A DNA stretch of 64,000 bases from Gammaproteobacteria bacterium (GTDB lineage Bacteria > Pseudomonadota > Gammaproteobacteria > Steroidobacterales > Steroidobacteraceae). The stretch is taken from NCBI GenBank assembly GCA_947469285.1, contig CANIOW010000001.1:62001-126000 (forward strand). Reading direction: 5' to 3'. Positions 17,783-29,180 of the stretch are shown here, piece after piece (positions within the stretch are counted from its first letter, which is position 1; each line of letters opens with the position of its first letter). The position numbers and the translations under genes are program-made. A model generated the notes under the pieces. It was not told the DNA's origin. It worked only from the letters and a program-made list of their open reading frames with translations, and did no database searches.

Positions 17783-18394
17783 TTAGCGCTCCCAGCTCTT
17801 AGCGGCGATTCCAAGACCTTGCAGGTAGGCGATCAGCGCGTCCTGTTCCGTCTTACCAGCGACATCGGCAGGGGCCGCGGTCATCTCGGCCTCTGTATAC
17901 GGCACGCCTACGCGGTGCAAAGCGCGCATATGGGCAGCCACTGTGTTGCCATCTAATGCGGTCTGCTGCAGCCACGGATACCCGGGCATGTTGGACTCGG
18001 GGACGAGGTCACGCGGGTTGGTCAAGTGAATACGATGCCATTCATCGGAGTAGCGGCCGCCGACCCGGGCCAGATCCGGCCCAGTGCGCTTGGACCCGAA
18101 TTGGAACGGGTGGTCGTAGACCGACTCACCGGCCACCGAGTAATGTCCGTAGCGCTCGGTTTCGGCGCGCAATGGCCGCACCATTTGCGAGTGGCAGTTG
18201 TAACAGCCCTCACGCAGGTAGATATCGCGCCCAGCTACTTCCAGTGCTGGGTACGGTTTAACGCCCGGGGCCGGCTGCGTGACGATGCCGGAGGCATACA
18301 GCGGAACGATCTCAACCAGGCCGCCAATGCTGATGACGATCGCTACCAGTACACCCATTAGGCCGATGCGGCGTTCAATTAGGTCATGGTTCAT
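17783..18394 (-). CDS. ccoO: cbb3 cytochrome oxidase monohaem subunit CcoO
   Basis: A 203-residue membrane-anchored cytochrome c. The ATG at 18394 gives [17 protein letters not shown], the normal CcoO start, preceded by AAGGAAAG; the open frame upstream runs into ccoN and is not family-like. The haem site is [33 protein letters not shown] and the methionine region [10 protein letters not shown] follow. It is the second gene of the oxidase operon. Confidence 0.95.
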   Translation of the reverse strand: MNHDLIERRIGLMGVLVAIVISIGGLVEIVPLYASGIVTQPAPGVKPYPALEVAGRDIYLREGCYNCHSQMVRPLRAETERYGHYSVAGESVYDHPFQFGSKRTGPDLARVGGRYSDEWHRIHLTNPRDLVPESNMPGYPWLQQTALDGNTVAAHMRALHRVGVPYTEAEMTAAPADVAGKTEQDALIAYLQGLGIAAKSWER

Positions 18395-18423
18395 GGTGGG
18401 CTTTCCTTGTCCTTGGGTAGCTG

Positions 18424-19848
<1,425 letters not shown>

Positions 19849-19871
19849 AGATATTGCCTCGTCAACTGGAC

Positions 19872-19892
19872 GCCTAGGCGGTACACCTAGGC
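19872..19892. promoter_or_regulatory. Perfect inverted repeat in the ccoN leader/promoter region
   Basis: GCCTAGG (19872-19878) and CCTAGGC (19886-19892) form a 7-bp perfect inverted repeat around 7 bases, 24 bp upstream of the ccoN start. It may be an operator or a leader hairpin. The rest of the divergent 183-bp ccoN-proB gap shows no clear FNR or CRP site. Confidence 0.4.
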
Positions 19893-20031
19893 ATTAGTGC
19901 ATGGTAAAGACCAAAATCGCGTCGATGAATAGGTAGAACCCGCCGGAAAGGCGTGTGATTCGTTAAACTCACGTTTTCGGACACCCCCGGCAGCCTAGGG
20001 GCCGCTTTCCTAACGGACAATCAGCAGAAAG

Positions 20032-21198
20032 ATGAAAGTCGTTGAATTTAAGTCCCGCGCCCGCCGCCTGATCCAGTCGCGCCGATTGGTGGTGAAGGTG
20101 GGTTCTGCGTTGCTGGTGGACGGCCGCAGCGGCCGCATCAACCGGCAGTGGCTGGAAGCCCTGGCGGATGACCTGTTGGCCGCGCGGGAACGCGGGGCAC
20201 AGGTCATTCTCGTGTCGTCGGGCGCGATTGCCCTAGGCCGGCGGCAGTTGGGCCTGGCGCCAGGGAAACTACGGCTGGAGGAAAGTCAGGCAGCGGCGGC
20301 CGTCGGGCAGATTCGCTTGGCTCACGCCTGGAAAGAAGTGCTCGAATCCCGCGGCTTGCAGGTGGCTCAGTTGCTGCTGACGCTGGAGGATACCGAGCAG
20401 CGCCGGCGCTACCTGAATGCACGTCGCACGGTCGACACCCTGTTGGCGCTGGGGGCCATCCCCGTCATCAATGAAAACGATACGGTGGCCACCGCTGAGA
20501 TTCGTTATGGCGATAACGACCGCTTAGCCGCGCGGGTGGCGCAGATGGCCAGTGCGGATTGTCTGGTGTTGCTGTCGGATATCGACGGTTTGTACACCGC
20601 CGATCCCGGCAAGGACCCTGCCGCCGTGTTCATTCCCGAGGTGCGCGAGATTTCACCGGCCATTGAGGCGATGGCGACCGGCGCCACCTCCGGGGTCGGC
20701 TCTGGCGGAATGGCCACTAAAGTGGCCGCGGCGCGGGTCGCCGTCGACGCCGGTTGTGCCATGTGTGTGGCCACCGGCCGCGTCGAGCATCCGCTGCGCG
20801 CCATCGAGGCGGGTGCCCGCTGTACCTGGTTTTTGCCCACCACCACGCCGCGCGCGGCGCGTAAACAATGGATTGCAGGTTCTTTGCAGCCCACCGGGAA
20901 GGTGGTGGTGGATGCTGGCGCCGTCGCGGCTCTCGGACGCGGCAAGAGCTTGCTGCCGGCAGGAGTCATCGCGGTGGCTGGCCGCTTCGAGCGCGGCGAT
21001 GCCGTGAGCATCCTTGATCCCGAGGGTCGCGAGATTGCCCGTGGTCTGGCCGCCTATTCCGCGGTGGACGCGCAGCGTATTCGTGGCCGCAAGAGCGCCG
21101 ATATCGAAAGCCTCATCGGTTTCCGTGGTCGGGAAGAGCTGGTGCATCGCGATGATTTGGTGATGCTCGAGGGGTCTCTTGTGGGGAAGTCGTCATGA
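20032..21198 (+). CDS. proB: Glutamate 5-kinase
   Basis: A 388-residue enzyme that phosphorylates glutamate in the first step of proline synthesis. The kinase domain covers residues 1-260 ([58 protein letters not shown]). A C-terminal PUA domain follows at about 285-380 ([20 protein letters not shown]). Overall length equals the two-domain bacterial type. The stop overlaps the proA start by ATGA. Confidence 0.96.
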   Translation: MKVVEFKSRARRLIQSRRLVVKVGSALLVDGRSGRINRQWLEALADDLLAARERGAQVILVSSGAIALGRRQLGLAPGKLRLEESQAAAAVGQIRLAHAWKEVLESRGLQVAQLLLTLEDTEQRRRYLNARRTVDTLLALGAIPVINENDTVATAEIRYGDNDRLAARVAQMASADCLVLLSDIDGLYTADPGKDPAAVFIPEVREISPAIEAMATGATSGVGSGGMATKVAAARVAVDAGCAMCVATGRVEHPLRAIEAGARCTWFLPTTTPRAARKQWIAGSLQPTGKVVVDAGAVAALGRGKSLLPAGVIAVAGRFERGDAVSILDPEGREIARGLAAYSAVDAQRIRGRKSADIESLIGFRGREELVHRDDLVMLEGSLVGKSS

Positions 21199-22472
21199 CG
21201 CTGCCGGCATCGGATCAGGCCGAGCAGCTGGTCGGCGAGCTCGGACGGGCTGCGCGGGCGGCTTTACCCGCGCTGGCCGCCGCCCCGGCAGAACAAAAAG
21301 ACCGTGCCCTGCGCGTGGCTGCCATGGCGGTGCGTGCACAGGCGCCTGGCATTCTGGCCGCCAATGCCATCGATGTGGCAGCGGCGCAGGCGGCTGGCCT
21401 CTCGCCCGCGCTGCTCGACCGGTTGACGCTGGATGGTGTGCGGCTCGACGGCATCGCTCGCGGGCTCGAGCAGGTGGCTGCGCTACCCGACCCGATCGGC
21501 AGCGTCATCGGTGAATGGACGCGGCCAAACGGGCTGCGTTTTCAGCGGGTGCGGGTGCCGCTGGGAGTACTGGCGATCATCTATGAAAGCCGACCGAACG
21601 TGACTATGGATGCCGGTGCGCTGTGCCTGAAAAGCGGCAATGCCGTTATTCTGCGCGGCGGTTCAGAAAGTCTGCACTCCTCTGTCGCCCTGCACCGTTG
21701 TTTGCTCGCCGGGCTGGAGGCGGCCGGTCTGCCGGCGGCGTCCGTCCAGTTGGTGTCGACGCGCGACCGTGCCGTGGTGGGCGCCCTACTGGCGGCCAGA
21801 GGACTCATCGATGTGGTGGTCCCGCGCGGTGGTAAAGGGTTGGTGGCTCGGGTGCAGCAAGAGGCGCGGGTGCCGGTCATTGGTCACCTCGATGGGATCT
21901 GCCACGTCTATGTGCATGCGGCAGCCAACCCGTCGATGGCCATTGAGGTGGTGCTCAATGCCAAGCTGCGGCGTACGGGAGTCTGCGGCGCCGCGGAAAC
22001 GCTGTTGATCGACGCCGCCTATCCGCTGGAGGCACGAACGGCATTGCTGCGCGCACTCCTGGACGCTGGCTGTGAAGTGCGGGGCGATGCGCTGTGTCAG
22101 GCAGCTGACCGTCGCGTCGTGGCGGCCACCGAGGCCGACTGGGGCATGGAATTTCTTGCGCCAGTGATCGCTGCGCGGATCGTGTCTGGGCTTGACGCAG
22201 CGGTGGCCCATATTGCTCGCCATGGCTCGGGGCACACGGAGAGCATCGTGACCGCAGATACCCAAGCCGCGGAAAGTTTCCTCGCCAAGGTCGACAGCGC
22301 CATCGTATTGCACAACGCCTCCACCCAGTTCGCCGATGGCGGAGAATTTGGCTTTGGCGCAGAGATCGGTATTTCTACCGATCGTTTTCATGCGCGTGGC
22401 CCGGTGGGTGTCGAACAGCTGACCAGCTACAAGTACGTGGTGCGCGGTAGCGGGCAGATCCGGCCACTGTAA
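21195..22472 (+). CDS. proA: Gamma-glutamyl phosphate reductase
   Basis: A 425-residue NADPH-dependent reductase that makes glutamate semialdehyde from the ProB product. It has the aldehyde-dehydrogenase fold with [33 protein letters not shown], the catalytic-cysteine region [19 protein letters not shown], and the C-terminal [20 protein letters not shown]. It is translationally coupled to proB. The molybdenum-cofactor fusion gene converges 9 bp after the stop. Confidence 0.96.
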   Translation: MTLPASDQAEQLVGELGRAARAALPALAAAPAEQKDRALRVAAMAVRAQAPGILAANAIDVAAAQAAGLSPALLDRLTLDGVRLDGIARGLEQVAALPDPIGSVIGEWTRPNGLRFQRVRVPLGVLAIIYESRPNVTMDAGALCLKSGNAVILRGGSESLHSSVALHRCLLAGLEAAGLPAASVQLVSTRDRAVVGALLAARGLIDVVVPRGGKGLVARVQQEARVPVIGHLDGICHVYVHAAANPSMAIEVVLNAKLRRTGVCGAAETLLIDAAYPLEARTALLRALLDAGCEVRGDALCQAADRRVVAATEADWGMEFLAPVIAARIVSGLDAAVAHIARHGSGHTESIVTADTQAAESFLAKVDSAIVLHNASTQFADGGEFGFGAEIGISTDRFHARGPVGVEQLTSYKYVVRGSGQIRPL

Positions 22473-22481
22473 GGTCTGGCT

Positions 22482-24059
22482 TTAGTTTCCGGCGCCGCCT
22501 GCCAGCGAATAGGCGGTGGCGTGGCCGGCTTCACGGCAGGCTGCTGCTACTGCGCTACTGCGTAGTCCGCGAGCACACACGAACAGCCAACCTGCGGCCG
22601 GTGGCAATTGCCCTAGATCCTGTAGCAGGCGGTCCATGGGCAGATGCTGGTGCGGCACTGCCAGCGGGTTGGCGGCGGCTTCGTCCGCATTACGTACGTC
22701 CACGATACACAGTCCGCGGTCGAGAGCGGCCCTCAGGTCCGGCAGCTCGAGCGGTTCAGCGCTAGCGCTGTTGGCTGGCAAGCGCACACAGCCATGGGCA
22801 CTGCTGCACTCGGGCGCTCGCGGCGCGTGAAGGAAACGGGTTTGTCCTCCCAGCAAGTCCACGGTCAGGACACCATCGCGTGATGCTTCGAGTCGCAGCA
22901 GTAACCGCAGCACCTCGAAGGCTTGCCAAGTGCCCAGTAAGCCCGGCACTGGCCCGAGCACGCCGGCCTCGGCGCAGTTACCGACCAGTCCATCGCGTGG
23001 CGCCTGGGGCCACACGCAGCGCAGACAGCTGCCGCCGGGGCGTACTACTTGCAGCTGGCCTTCGTACTGGTGAACGCTGGCCAAGACGGCTGGAATGCCA
23101 TGACGTTGCGCCGCGTCGTTGATGGCGAACTTGACTGCCAGCCGGTCGGTGCAATCCACTACCACGTCGTGGCGCGGCACGAGTAGTTCGAGGAGAGCGG
23201 CATCAGCTGCGGCGACATGCGTGTGCAGTCCCACCCGCGGGTTGAGAGTGCGCAGGCGCTCTGCAAGCAGCAGCGCCTTGGCTTGTCCGCAATCTGCCGC
23301 CGCATAGGCGACCTGACGGGGCAGGTTGGTAGGCTCGAGCACGTCCGGATCGACGAGGGTGAGTGAGCCGATCCCCGCGCCGGCCAGATAAGTGGCCGCG
23401 GGTACCCCGAGACCGCCGCAGCCGATGATCAGGACGCGTGCCGCAGCGAGGCGCGCCTGACCGGCCGTACCGACCCCCGGCAGCGCCTCTTGTCGGGCGT
23501 AGTTTGGCAAGGACGCCTGGTTCCCGTGCGCATGCGGATGCACATGCGCATGCTCGTGCTCATGCTGGTGCGGGGTGGCTGGTGCTGGCACGGACGGCGC
23601 CGTGGCACAGCGTTCGCAGTTCACCCAGCCGCTGGCACCGTCTGCATAGAATTCCTGTTTCCACAGTGGCACACGGTGCTTCACTTCGTCGATGATGTAG
23701 CGGCAGGCCGCGAAGGCTTCGCCACGGTGAGGCGCGCTGACCCCCACCCAGACCGCCAGTCCCCCGATGTCGAGCAGACCGGTGCGATGGATACAGCGCG
23801 CCGATTTAAGGCCAAAGCGCTGCTGCGCTTCTTGCAAGATCCGGCGTCCTTCGGCGATCGCCAGCCGTGGGTAGGCCTCATAGGCCAGGCGGAGCACGCG
23901 CTGGCCTTCATTATGGTCGCGAACCCAGCCCTCGAAAGCAACGTAACCCCCCGCTCCCGGATCGGCGAGCGTGGCTTGCTCGGCGGGCACGTCGATAGCT
24001 TCTTCGCTGAGCCGGAACTCGAAGGCGGCAGAGACCTCGTTGGTGTGTTGCACAGTCAC
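22482..24059 (-). CDS. MoaE-MoeB-rhodanese fusion for molybdopterin synthesis
   Basis: A 525-residue three-domain fusion. Residues about 10-150 are MoaE, the large molybdopterin-synthase subunit (GYVAFEGWVRDHNEG; catalytic stretch EVKHRVPLWKQEFYADG with Lys127 and Lys134). A linker holds eight His between 164 and 178. Residues about 185-420 are a MoeB/ThiF adenylyltransferase (IIGCGGLGVPAATYLAGAG, EPTNLPRQV, CLRCVW, NCAEAGVLGPVPG). The C-terminus is a rhodanese domain with active-site loop CARGLRS, Cys495. I chose GTG at 24059: GGGAGG lies 8 bases upstream and it starts just after the moaD stop. MOCS3 also joins MoeB to rhodanese; adding MoaE is the unusual part. Confidence 0.9.
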   Translation of the reverse strand: MTVQHTNEVSAAFEFRLSEEAIDVPAEQATLADPGAGGYVAFEGWVRDHNEGQRVLRLAYEAYPRLAIAEGRRILQEAQQRFGLKSARCIHRTGLLDIGGLAVWVGVSAPHRGEAFAACRYIIDEVKHRVPLWKQEFYADGASGWVNCERCATAPSVPAPATPHQHEHEHAHVHPHAHGNQASLPNYARQEALPGVGTAGQARLAAARVLIIGCGGLGVPAATYLAGAGIGSLTLVDPDVLEPTNLPRQVAYAAADCGQAKALLLAERLRTLNPRVGLHTHVAAADAALLELLVPRHDVVVDCTDRLAVKFAINDAAQRHGIPAVLASVHQYEGQLQVVRPGGSCLRCVWPQAPRDGLVGNCAEAGVLGPVPGLLGTWQAFEVLRLLLRLEASRDGVLTVDLLGGQTRFLHAPRAPECSSAHGCVRLPANSASAEPLELPDLRAALDRGLCIVDVRNADEAAANPLAVPHQHLPMDRLLQDLGQLPPAAGWLFVCARGLRSSAVAAACREAGHATAYSLAGGAGN

Positions 24060-24063
24060 CGGT

Positions 24064-24309
24064 TTAGCCTCCCGCCACCGGTGGAATGAACACGATGCTG
24101 TCGCCAGTGCGCAGCGGTGCATGCCAGTCAGCGAAGACGTCGTTGATGGCGACGCGGAGGAACGCGGCGTCTAAGGTGAAGCCATGGCGTGCGCGGACTT
24201 CCGCATACAGGGCATCTGGAGTGATGGCCTCGCTGATGAGTTGTTCTTCGCGGCAACCCGCCTGCTCGCGTAGCACGGCAAAGTAGTGCAGGGTGTAGTG
24301 GTGGCTCAT
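24064..24309 (-). CDS. moaD: Molybdopterin synthase sulfur-carrier subunit MoaD
   Basis: An 81-residue ubiquitin-fold protein ending in VFIPPVAGG. The C-terminal Gly-Gly is adenylated and turned into a thiocarboxylate by a MoeB enzyme, here presumably the adjacent fusion protein. The ATG at 24309 overlaps the mobA stop by one base; a GTG one codon earlier is possible. Confidence 0.92.
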   Translation of the reverse strand: MSHHYTLHYFAVLREQAGCREEQLISEAITPDALYAEVRARHGFTLDAAFLRVAINDVFADWHAPLRTGDSIVFIPPVAGG

Positions 24310-24992
24310 CACGGTATCCGGGGGGCTGAAAAGGAGACGGCAGGCTCGGCCAAGGTGGATGGCTCAGCCATGGCCGCCAGCGCCGTCAGTTCTGCGGGTG
24401 TATTGATGTTGGTCGAGACGCTGCTGCGTGCCGACAGTAAGTGAGCGTGATGTCGTAGCAGGAACTTGCGCGGACACAGATTGCCGGTAGCGACATGGGC
24501 GCGCAGTGCCGCTGCGGCAGCGGGTTCCCAGAGGGCGCACAAAGGCTCGGGCAGACCGTCGTGGCTGCTCGTATAGGCGGTGGCGATGGCGTTTGGCTCC
24601 CGCTCGGCCAGCAGTTGCAGAATTGCTGCATCATCCAGCAGCGGCAGGTCGCAAGCGACCACCAGCCAGGCGTGGTCGGGCGCATAGGCAAAGGCGCCCA
24701 GCAGCCCGGCCATCGGGCCACCCACTGGCAATGCGTCGGTGGGTTCCAGGTCCAGTACCTGCGGGAAAGCACGCCGCAAGGGCTCTGCTTGCTGGTCGCT
24801 GCGGACGGCCACGCGAACTTCGGGCAAATGACGACTGAGCAAATCGAAGAGGCGGGCGAGTTGTGTCTGCCCCGCGTGTTCTAGCGCGGCTTTGTCGCGG
24901 CCCATACGACGGCTGGCGCCACCGGCGAGCACCAGTCCGGCGATGGGCGCAAGGCGATCGGCGCTGGCAGCAAGGCTGGGGTCAGTCGGCAT
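24309..24992 (-). CDS. mobA: Molybdenum cofactor guanylyltransferase MobA
   Basis: A 227-residue nucleotidyltransferase that attaches GMP to molybdopterin. The N-terminal [17 protein letters not shown] is the GTP-binding signature, followed by [14 protein letters not shown] and [10 protein letters not shown]. The ATG at 24992 was chosen because the family starts about here; it overlaps the moaC 3' end by 11 bp. A bis-MGD cofactor, as in DMSO-reductase-family enzymes, is implied. Confidence 0.9.
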   Translation of the reverse strand: MPTDPSLAASADRLAPIAGLVLAGGASRRMGRDKAALEHAGQTQLARLFDLLSRHLPEVRVAVRSDQQAEPLRRAFPQVLDLEPTDALPVGGPMAGLLGAFAYAPDHAWLVVACDLPLLDDAAILQLLAEREPNAIATAYTSSHDGLPEPLCALWEPAAAAALRAHVATGNLCPRKFLLRHHAHLLSARSSVSTNINTPAELTALAAMAEPSTLAEPAVSFSAPRIP

Positions 24993-25461
24993 GGTAGTCG
25001 GCCTTGCCGCCGGTTTTCTCCAGCAGGCGTAGACCCTCGATGCACAAACCATGGGTCAGCGCTTTACACATGTCGTAAACCGTCAGCGCCGCCACCGAGG
25101 CGCCGGTCAGCGCTTCCATTTCAACGCCCGTCCGATGATGCGCGCCGGCTTCGCAGCGAATGACGACGGTGTCGTCACGCATGTCGATGCTCAGGTGGCA
25201 GCGTTCCAGCTGCAAGGCATGGCAGAACGGGATGAGGTGATGGGTCTGCTTGGCGGCCTGCGTGCCGGCGATGATGGCGGTGTGAAACACGGGCCCCTTC
25301 GCCGTGGCAAACCCTTGCGCGCGCAGGGCGGCGGCCGCTGCCGGAGGAAACACGACGCGTGCCTCGGCCACGGCCAGACGCCAAGTGACCGGCTTGCCGT
25401 GCACATCGACCATGGCGGGTGCGCCGCGCTCGTCAACATGGGTTAGAACGGGTTCAGTCAT
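24982..25461 (-). CDS. moaC: Cyclic pyranopterin monophosphate synthase MoaC
   Basis: A 159-residue enzyme that works after MoaA to form cPMP from the 3',8-cyclo-GTP intermediate. [36 protein letters not shown] and the [19 protein letters not shown] motif are conserved, and the length is normal. It lies 19 bp after moaA. Confidence 0.95.
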   Translation of the reverse strand: MTEPVLTHVDERGAPAMVDVHGKPVTWRLAVAEARVVFPPAAAAALRAQGFATAKGPVFHTAIIAGTQAAKQTHHLIPFCHALQLERCHLSIDMRDDTVVIRCEAGAHHRTGVEMEALTGASVAALTVYDMCKALTHGLCIEGLRLLEKTGGKADYHAD

Positions 25462-25480
25462 GGTCGACAGACTCCCGGGG

Positions 25481-26494
25481 TTAGCCCCCGATATGGTGCA
25501 TCTCTACTTTGCGCGCATCCGTTGGCGCTAGGCCGCGCAATTCGCTATAGCGGTCTTCCCGGCCGCGCCAGCGTCCGCTGATCAAGTCGAGGAGCTCGTC
25601 GTCGCTTGCGCCGGCGCGCAGCGGCGCGCGCAGATCCAGCCCGGTAGTGGCGAACAAGCAAGTGTAAAGCACCCCGGCGGCGGACAGTCGGGCACGTGAG
25701 CAGCCGCCGCAGAAGGGTTGTGATACCGAGGAGATAAAGCCCACTTCGCCAGCGCCGTCGACGAAGGCATGCCGCTCGGCCACTTCGCCCGGGTGCGTCG
25801 GTGCAACCGGGAGGAGGGGCCAGCGGGCGTGAATGCGGGTGTGCAGTTCGCGGGAAGTGACTACCCGTTCGGCCTTCCAGCGGTGCCGTTCACCCACATC
25901 CATGTATTCGATGAAGCGCACCTGAACGCCGGTACCGCGGAAGCGCTCGACCAGTGCCAGCACCCCGTCTTCATTGACGCCGCGTTGCACCACGCAGTTG
26001 ATCTTGACCGGGGCCAGACCGGCGAGCAGTGCCGCTTCGATACCATCGAGCACGGTGGACAGACCGTCGAAGCCGCCTGATAACTCGCGGAATATAGCGG
26101 GATCCAGGCTGTCCAGACTGACGGTGACGCGACGCAGACCCGCCGCCTGTAGCGCCGCGGCTTGTTGCTTGAGCAGTACGCCGTTGGTGGTGAGGGCGAT
26201 GTCCTCGATGCCTGGCACGAGGGACAAGTCCCCGATGAGGTCGGCGAGCCCAGCACGCAGCAGGGGTTCCCCGCCGGTGATGCGCAGTTTGCGTACGCCC
26301 AGGCTCGCGAACAGACGCGCCAGACGCAGGGTTTCTTCCGCCGATAACCGTTCCTGACTGGAGAGGAAACGGTAGCCATCGCCAAAGGCTTCACGCGGCA
26401 TGCAGTACGGACAGCGAAAATTGCAGCGGTCCATGACGGAGAGCCGCAGATCATGCAGTGGGCGACGTAAGGTATCGAGCGGTAGCGCGTTCAT
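25481..26494 (-). CDS. moaA: GTP 3',8-cyclase MoaA
   Basis: A 337-residue radical SAM enzyme that starts molybdopterin synthesis. The SAM-cluster motif is CNFRCPYC near the N-terminus ([17 protein letters not shown]), with [12 protein letters not shown] and [10 protein letters not shown] further on. The C-terminal second [4Fe-4S] site is [21 protein letters not shown]. It ends HHIGG, the Gly-Gly tail needed for activity. The ATG overlaps the moeA stop by 4 bp. Confidence 0.96.
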   Translation of the reverse strand: MNALPLDTLRRPLHDLRLSVMDRCNFRCPYCMPREAFGDGYRFLSSQERLSAEETLRLARLFASLGVRKLRITGGEPLLRAGLADLIGDLSLVPGIEDIALTTNGVLLKQQAAALQAAGLRRVTVSLDSLDPAIFRELSGGFDGLSTVLDGIEAALLAGLAPVKINCVVQRGVNEDGVLALVERFRGTGVQVRFIEYMDVGERHRWKAERVVTSRELHTRIHARWPLLPVAPTHPGEVAERHAFVDGAGEVGFISSVSQPFCGGCSRARLSAAGVLYTCLFATTGLDLRAPLRAGASDDELLDLISGRWRGREDRYSELRGLAPTDARKVEMHHIGG

Positions 26495-27750
26495 ACTTGT
26501 GCTGGCAGGTAAGACTGGCCCGGCCAGGGCCAGTAGGCGACCACGGTTCCAGCCGGCCAGGGAGTGGTGGCTGCGGGCAGCGCAACCATGCCGCTGGTGT
26601 CGAGCAGGCTGAGGAAATCACCGGAATTCGCCGGCGGCTGCGGGGTGGCCAGCAGCAGCCCTTGCTCCGCGGCGGCAAGGCGCACCGGTAGAAAGCGCGT
26701 GACACCTGGCAAGGCTCGCGCTGGTGCAGCCAAGGCGACGAGCGCGCGGTTTTCCAGTGCCGGCAGGCCGCTGAGCCGTGCGAGGACGGGCAGCACATAG
26801 CGCACGGCACAGACGAACGTGCTCACCGGATTGCCGGGCAAGCCGAACACGGCCTGACCCTGTGGGCCGCGACCAAACCAGAGCGGCTGCCCCGGACGTT
26901 GCGCGATGCGGTGCAGTACCTCAGTGACCGCCAGCGAACGCAGTGCCGCCGGCACATGGTCGAACTGGCCCATTGAAACGCCGCCCGAGAGCACTAGCAC
27001 TTCATGGGTGGCCAGCAGTGCGGCCAGCGCCGTTTGCATGGCCGGCAGGTCGTCAGGCAGGTGGTGGTCGGTGACGCAGGCGTAGCCTGCCGCAACCAGC
27101 GCGGCGCGCACTGCGTGCGCATTGGAGCGCCGTACCTGCCACGGGGCAATAGCCGTCCCGGCCTCCACCAGTTCGTCGCCCGTAGAGATGACCGCGATCC
27201 GCGTTGCGCAGCGGACTTGGAGCGTGGCTGCACCAGCGCCGGTGGCGATGGCGATGTCGATGGGCGAAAGACGTCGGGGTGCTGGCAGAACGCAGGCGCC
27301 TTCCTGACAGTCGCTGCCGCGGCGGTGGATATTCAGCCCGCTACTGGCGGTGGTGGCCGCCGGTTCGTTCACCGTGAAGTGCTCTGCGGTCCGCGTGAGT
27401 TCTTCGATTGGAAGAATGGCATCGGCACCGCTCGGTAGCATGGCGCCCGTCATGACCTCGATGGCGTCGCTGTCGAGCTCCAGGGGGGGCGCTGCATGCC
27501 CGGCCGCCGCCAGACCCGCGCAGCGAAAGGTCCGTTGACCTGCCTGCAGCGCCGCGGCACGTACAGCGATGCCGTCCATCATGACGCGGTCAAAGGGCGG
27601 CTGGTCGCGCTCTGCGCTGACCGGACACACCAGAAAACGCCCCCCGGCGCCGGCCGCGGGGACGTGTTCAGTGAGGTGAAGCACTGGTTCCAGCGCCGCC
27701 ACCATCGCGGCCAGCGCCGCTTCCGGGGTAGGCGGCGTGGAGGGCTTCAT
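26491..27750 (-). CDS. moeA: Molybdopterin molybdenumtransferase MoeA
   Basis: A 419-residue enzyme that inserts molybdate into adenylylated molybdopterin. Motifs include PPFDRVMMDGIAVRA, the MTGAMLPSGADAILPIE region, STGDELVEAG, VLSGGVSMGQFDHV and the late VFGLPGNPVSTFVCAVRYV. It is the first molybdenum gene of this leftward operon, apart from the small secreted-protein gene that precedes it by 4 bp. Confidence 0.95.
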   Translation of the reverse strand: MKPSTPPTPEAALAAMVAALEPVLHLTEHVPAAGAGGRFLVCPVSAERDQPPFDRVMMDGIAVRAAALQAGQRTFRCAGLAAAGHAAPPLELDSDAIEVMTGAMLPSGADAILPIEELTRTAEHFTVNEPAATTASSGLNIHRRGSDCQEGACVLPAPRRLSPIDIAIATGAGAATLQVRCATRIAVISTGDELVEAGTAIAPWQVRRSNAHAVRAALVAAGYACVTDHHLPDDLPAMQTALAALLATHEVLVLSGGVSMGQFDHVPAALRSLAVTEVLHRIAQRPGQPLWFGRGPQGQAVFGLPGNPVSTFVCAVRYVLPVLARLSGLPALENRALVALAAPARALPGVTRFLPVRLAAAEQGLLLATPQPPANSGDFLSLLDTSGMVALPAATTPWPAGTVVAYWPWPGQSYLPAQV

Positions 27751-27754
27751 CTGC

Positions 27755-28150
27755 TCATTTCGGCGCGGCTGCGGTCACTTTGGCCTTGTAGGCCTTTACC
27801 TGCTCGTTGAAGCGAGCGGCGAGCGCCGTCAGCTCATCGACAGCGGCGTCATGCTTGGCATTGGCCATCGACTGCAGTGACTTGCGTTGGTCGTCGCTGA
27901 CCGTGGTCTCGGTCAACTGCGCCTGCAGCTCGGTGTCGAGGCAGGCGAGATACTGCTCAACCGCGGCGTTGAAAGTGCCGATGGAGGCTTTGCCAGCCAA
28001 CATTTCCTCCTTGCTGGCGGTGGCGCCATCCGGAATGCTGGCGGGTGCAGCCGGGTAGGGGCAGGTGGCCTGTGCCGCGGGGGCAGCCAGTGCGGCCAGG
28101 GCCAGAAGGCCGGTCAGGGACAAAGCGGTGCGGGTGGCGCGACGGAACAT
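27755..28150 (-). CDS. Small secreted protein of unknown function
   Basis: A 131-residue protein with a signal peptide (MFRRATRTALSLTGLLALAA, cleavage probably near AQA-TCPYP). The mature part is charged and helical (TFNAAVEQYLACLDTELQAQ, AARFNEQVKAYKAKV) with two cysteines, perhaps a disulfide. I do not recognise a function; similar short periplasmic proteins occur in other gammaproteobacteria. The ATG at 28150 fits the signal peptide better than one five codons earlier. It stops 4 bp before moeA on the same strand. Confidence 0.75.
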   Translation of the reverse strand: MFRRATRTALSLTGLLALAALAAPAAQATCPYPAAPASIPDGATASKEEMLAGKASIGTFNAAVEQYLACLDTELQAQLTETTVSDDQRKSLQSMANAKHDAAVDELTALAARFNEQVKAYKAKVTAAAPK

Positions 28151-28286
28151 GACAGAGATCTCCACAGTGAGGCCGCAAGGCCCCGGGCAAGGCCAATGAT
28201 ACCCTTAGCTTTCAGTCCCCGTCGCGTGTCTGCGCCGTGGGCAGTGAATATTTCGATCGCCAGCGTCGTGGCGGCAGGGGGGCAGG

Positions 28287-29180
28287 ATGAGTACTACGGT
28301 TCAGGAGGGCTTCATCGTCGGCGTTCCGCTGGCGCTCATGCCCGGGTTGCAGCGGGTGCTCGCCGCCAATGCCGGGAGCATGACCGGCCCGGGTACCAAC
28401 ACCTACCTGCTCGGGGTGCAGGAGGTATGGATCATCGATCCGGGTCCCCGGTTGCCGGCGCATGCGCGTGCCCTGATGGCAGCCATTGGCGACCGCCGCG
28501 TGGCAGGCATCGTGGTGACCCATACGCACCCGGACCATTCGCCCTTGGCAGTCGAAATGCACCACCTGACTGGCGCGCCGCGCATTGGGGCGCTACCACG
28601 TGACCGAGCCCATCACGACGCGACGTTTCAGCCCGAGATCACCGCCACTGACGGACTGGTGCTGCAGACCGATGTCGGGGCCCTGACGTTGCTGGCTACG
28701 CCGGGCCATGCATCGAATCATTTTTGCCCGTGGTGGGCGCAGGCCGGTGTGCTGTTCAGTGGCGATCATGTGTTGCAGGGCGTGACGCCCGTCATCCTCC
28801 CGCCTGATGGGGACATGAGTGAATATCTGGCTTCCCTCCGTCGCCTACAGGCCCTGCCATTGCAGGCCATTGCGCCTGGGCATGGTGGGCTGATCGAGAA
28901 CCCGCAGCAAAATCTCGCCGCGCTGGTTGCCCACCGCCTCAAACGAGAAGCCAAGGTGGCGCTGGCGCTCCACTCACTGGCGAGCGGCGCTCCGGTCGCG
29001 GTGGAAGCGCTGTTACCGCTGGCCTATGACGATGTGCCGCTGGCGATGCATGGCTGGGCGCGACATTCTTTGTTGGCGCATCTGCTGAAGCTAGCGGGCG
29101 AGGGGCGGGCCACTTGTTACGGTGAGCCGCCGGCCACGGGGCAAACCGACCTGCGACTGTTTGGCCTACCGGTGCCGTGA
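28287..29180 (+). CDS. MBL-fold hydrolase (LACTB2/glyoxalase II-like)
   Basis: A 297-residue metallo-beta-lactamase-fold enzyme. Metal ligands are seen in THTHPDHS, TPGHASNHFC, SGDHV and PGHGGLI. A helical C-terminal tail is of the LACTB2 type (HRLKREAKVALALHSL). Members hydrolyse thioesters, phosphodiesters or RNA; the substrate here is unknown. It overlaps the following ATPase gene by GTGA, so the two are translated together. Confidence 0.85.
   Translation: MSTTVQEGFIVGVPLALMPGLQRVLAANAGSMTGPGTNTYLLGVQEVWIIDPGPRLPAHARALMAAIGDRRVAGIVVTHTHPDHSPLAVEMHHLTGAPRIGALPRDRAHHDATFQPEITATDGLVLQTDVGALTLLATPGHASNHFCPWWAQAGVLFSGDHVLQGVTPVILPPDGDMSEYLASLRRLQALPLQAIAPGHGGLIENPQQNLAALVAHRLKREAKVALALHSLASGAPVAVEALLPLAYDDVPLAMHGWARHSLLAHLLKLAGEGRATCYGEPPATGQTDLRLFGLPVP

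Noticed and set aside
19960-19985. GTGA/TCAC pair upstream of proB as a possible CRP or FNR site
   Set aside because: The spacing (10 bp) and flanks do not match TGTGA-N6-TCACA or TTGAT-N4-ATCAA.
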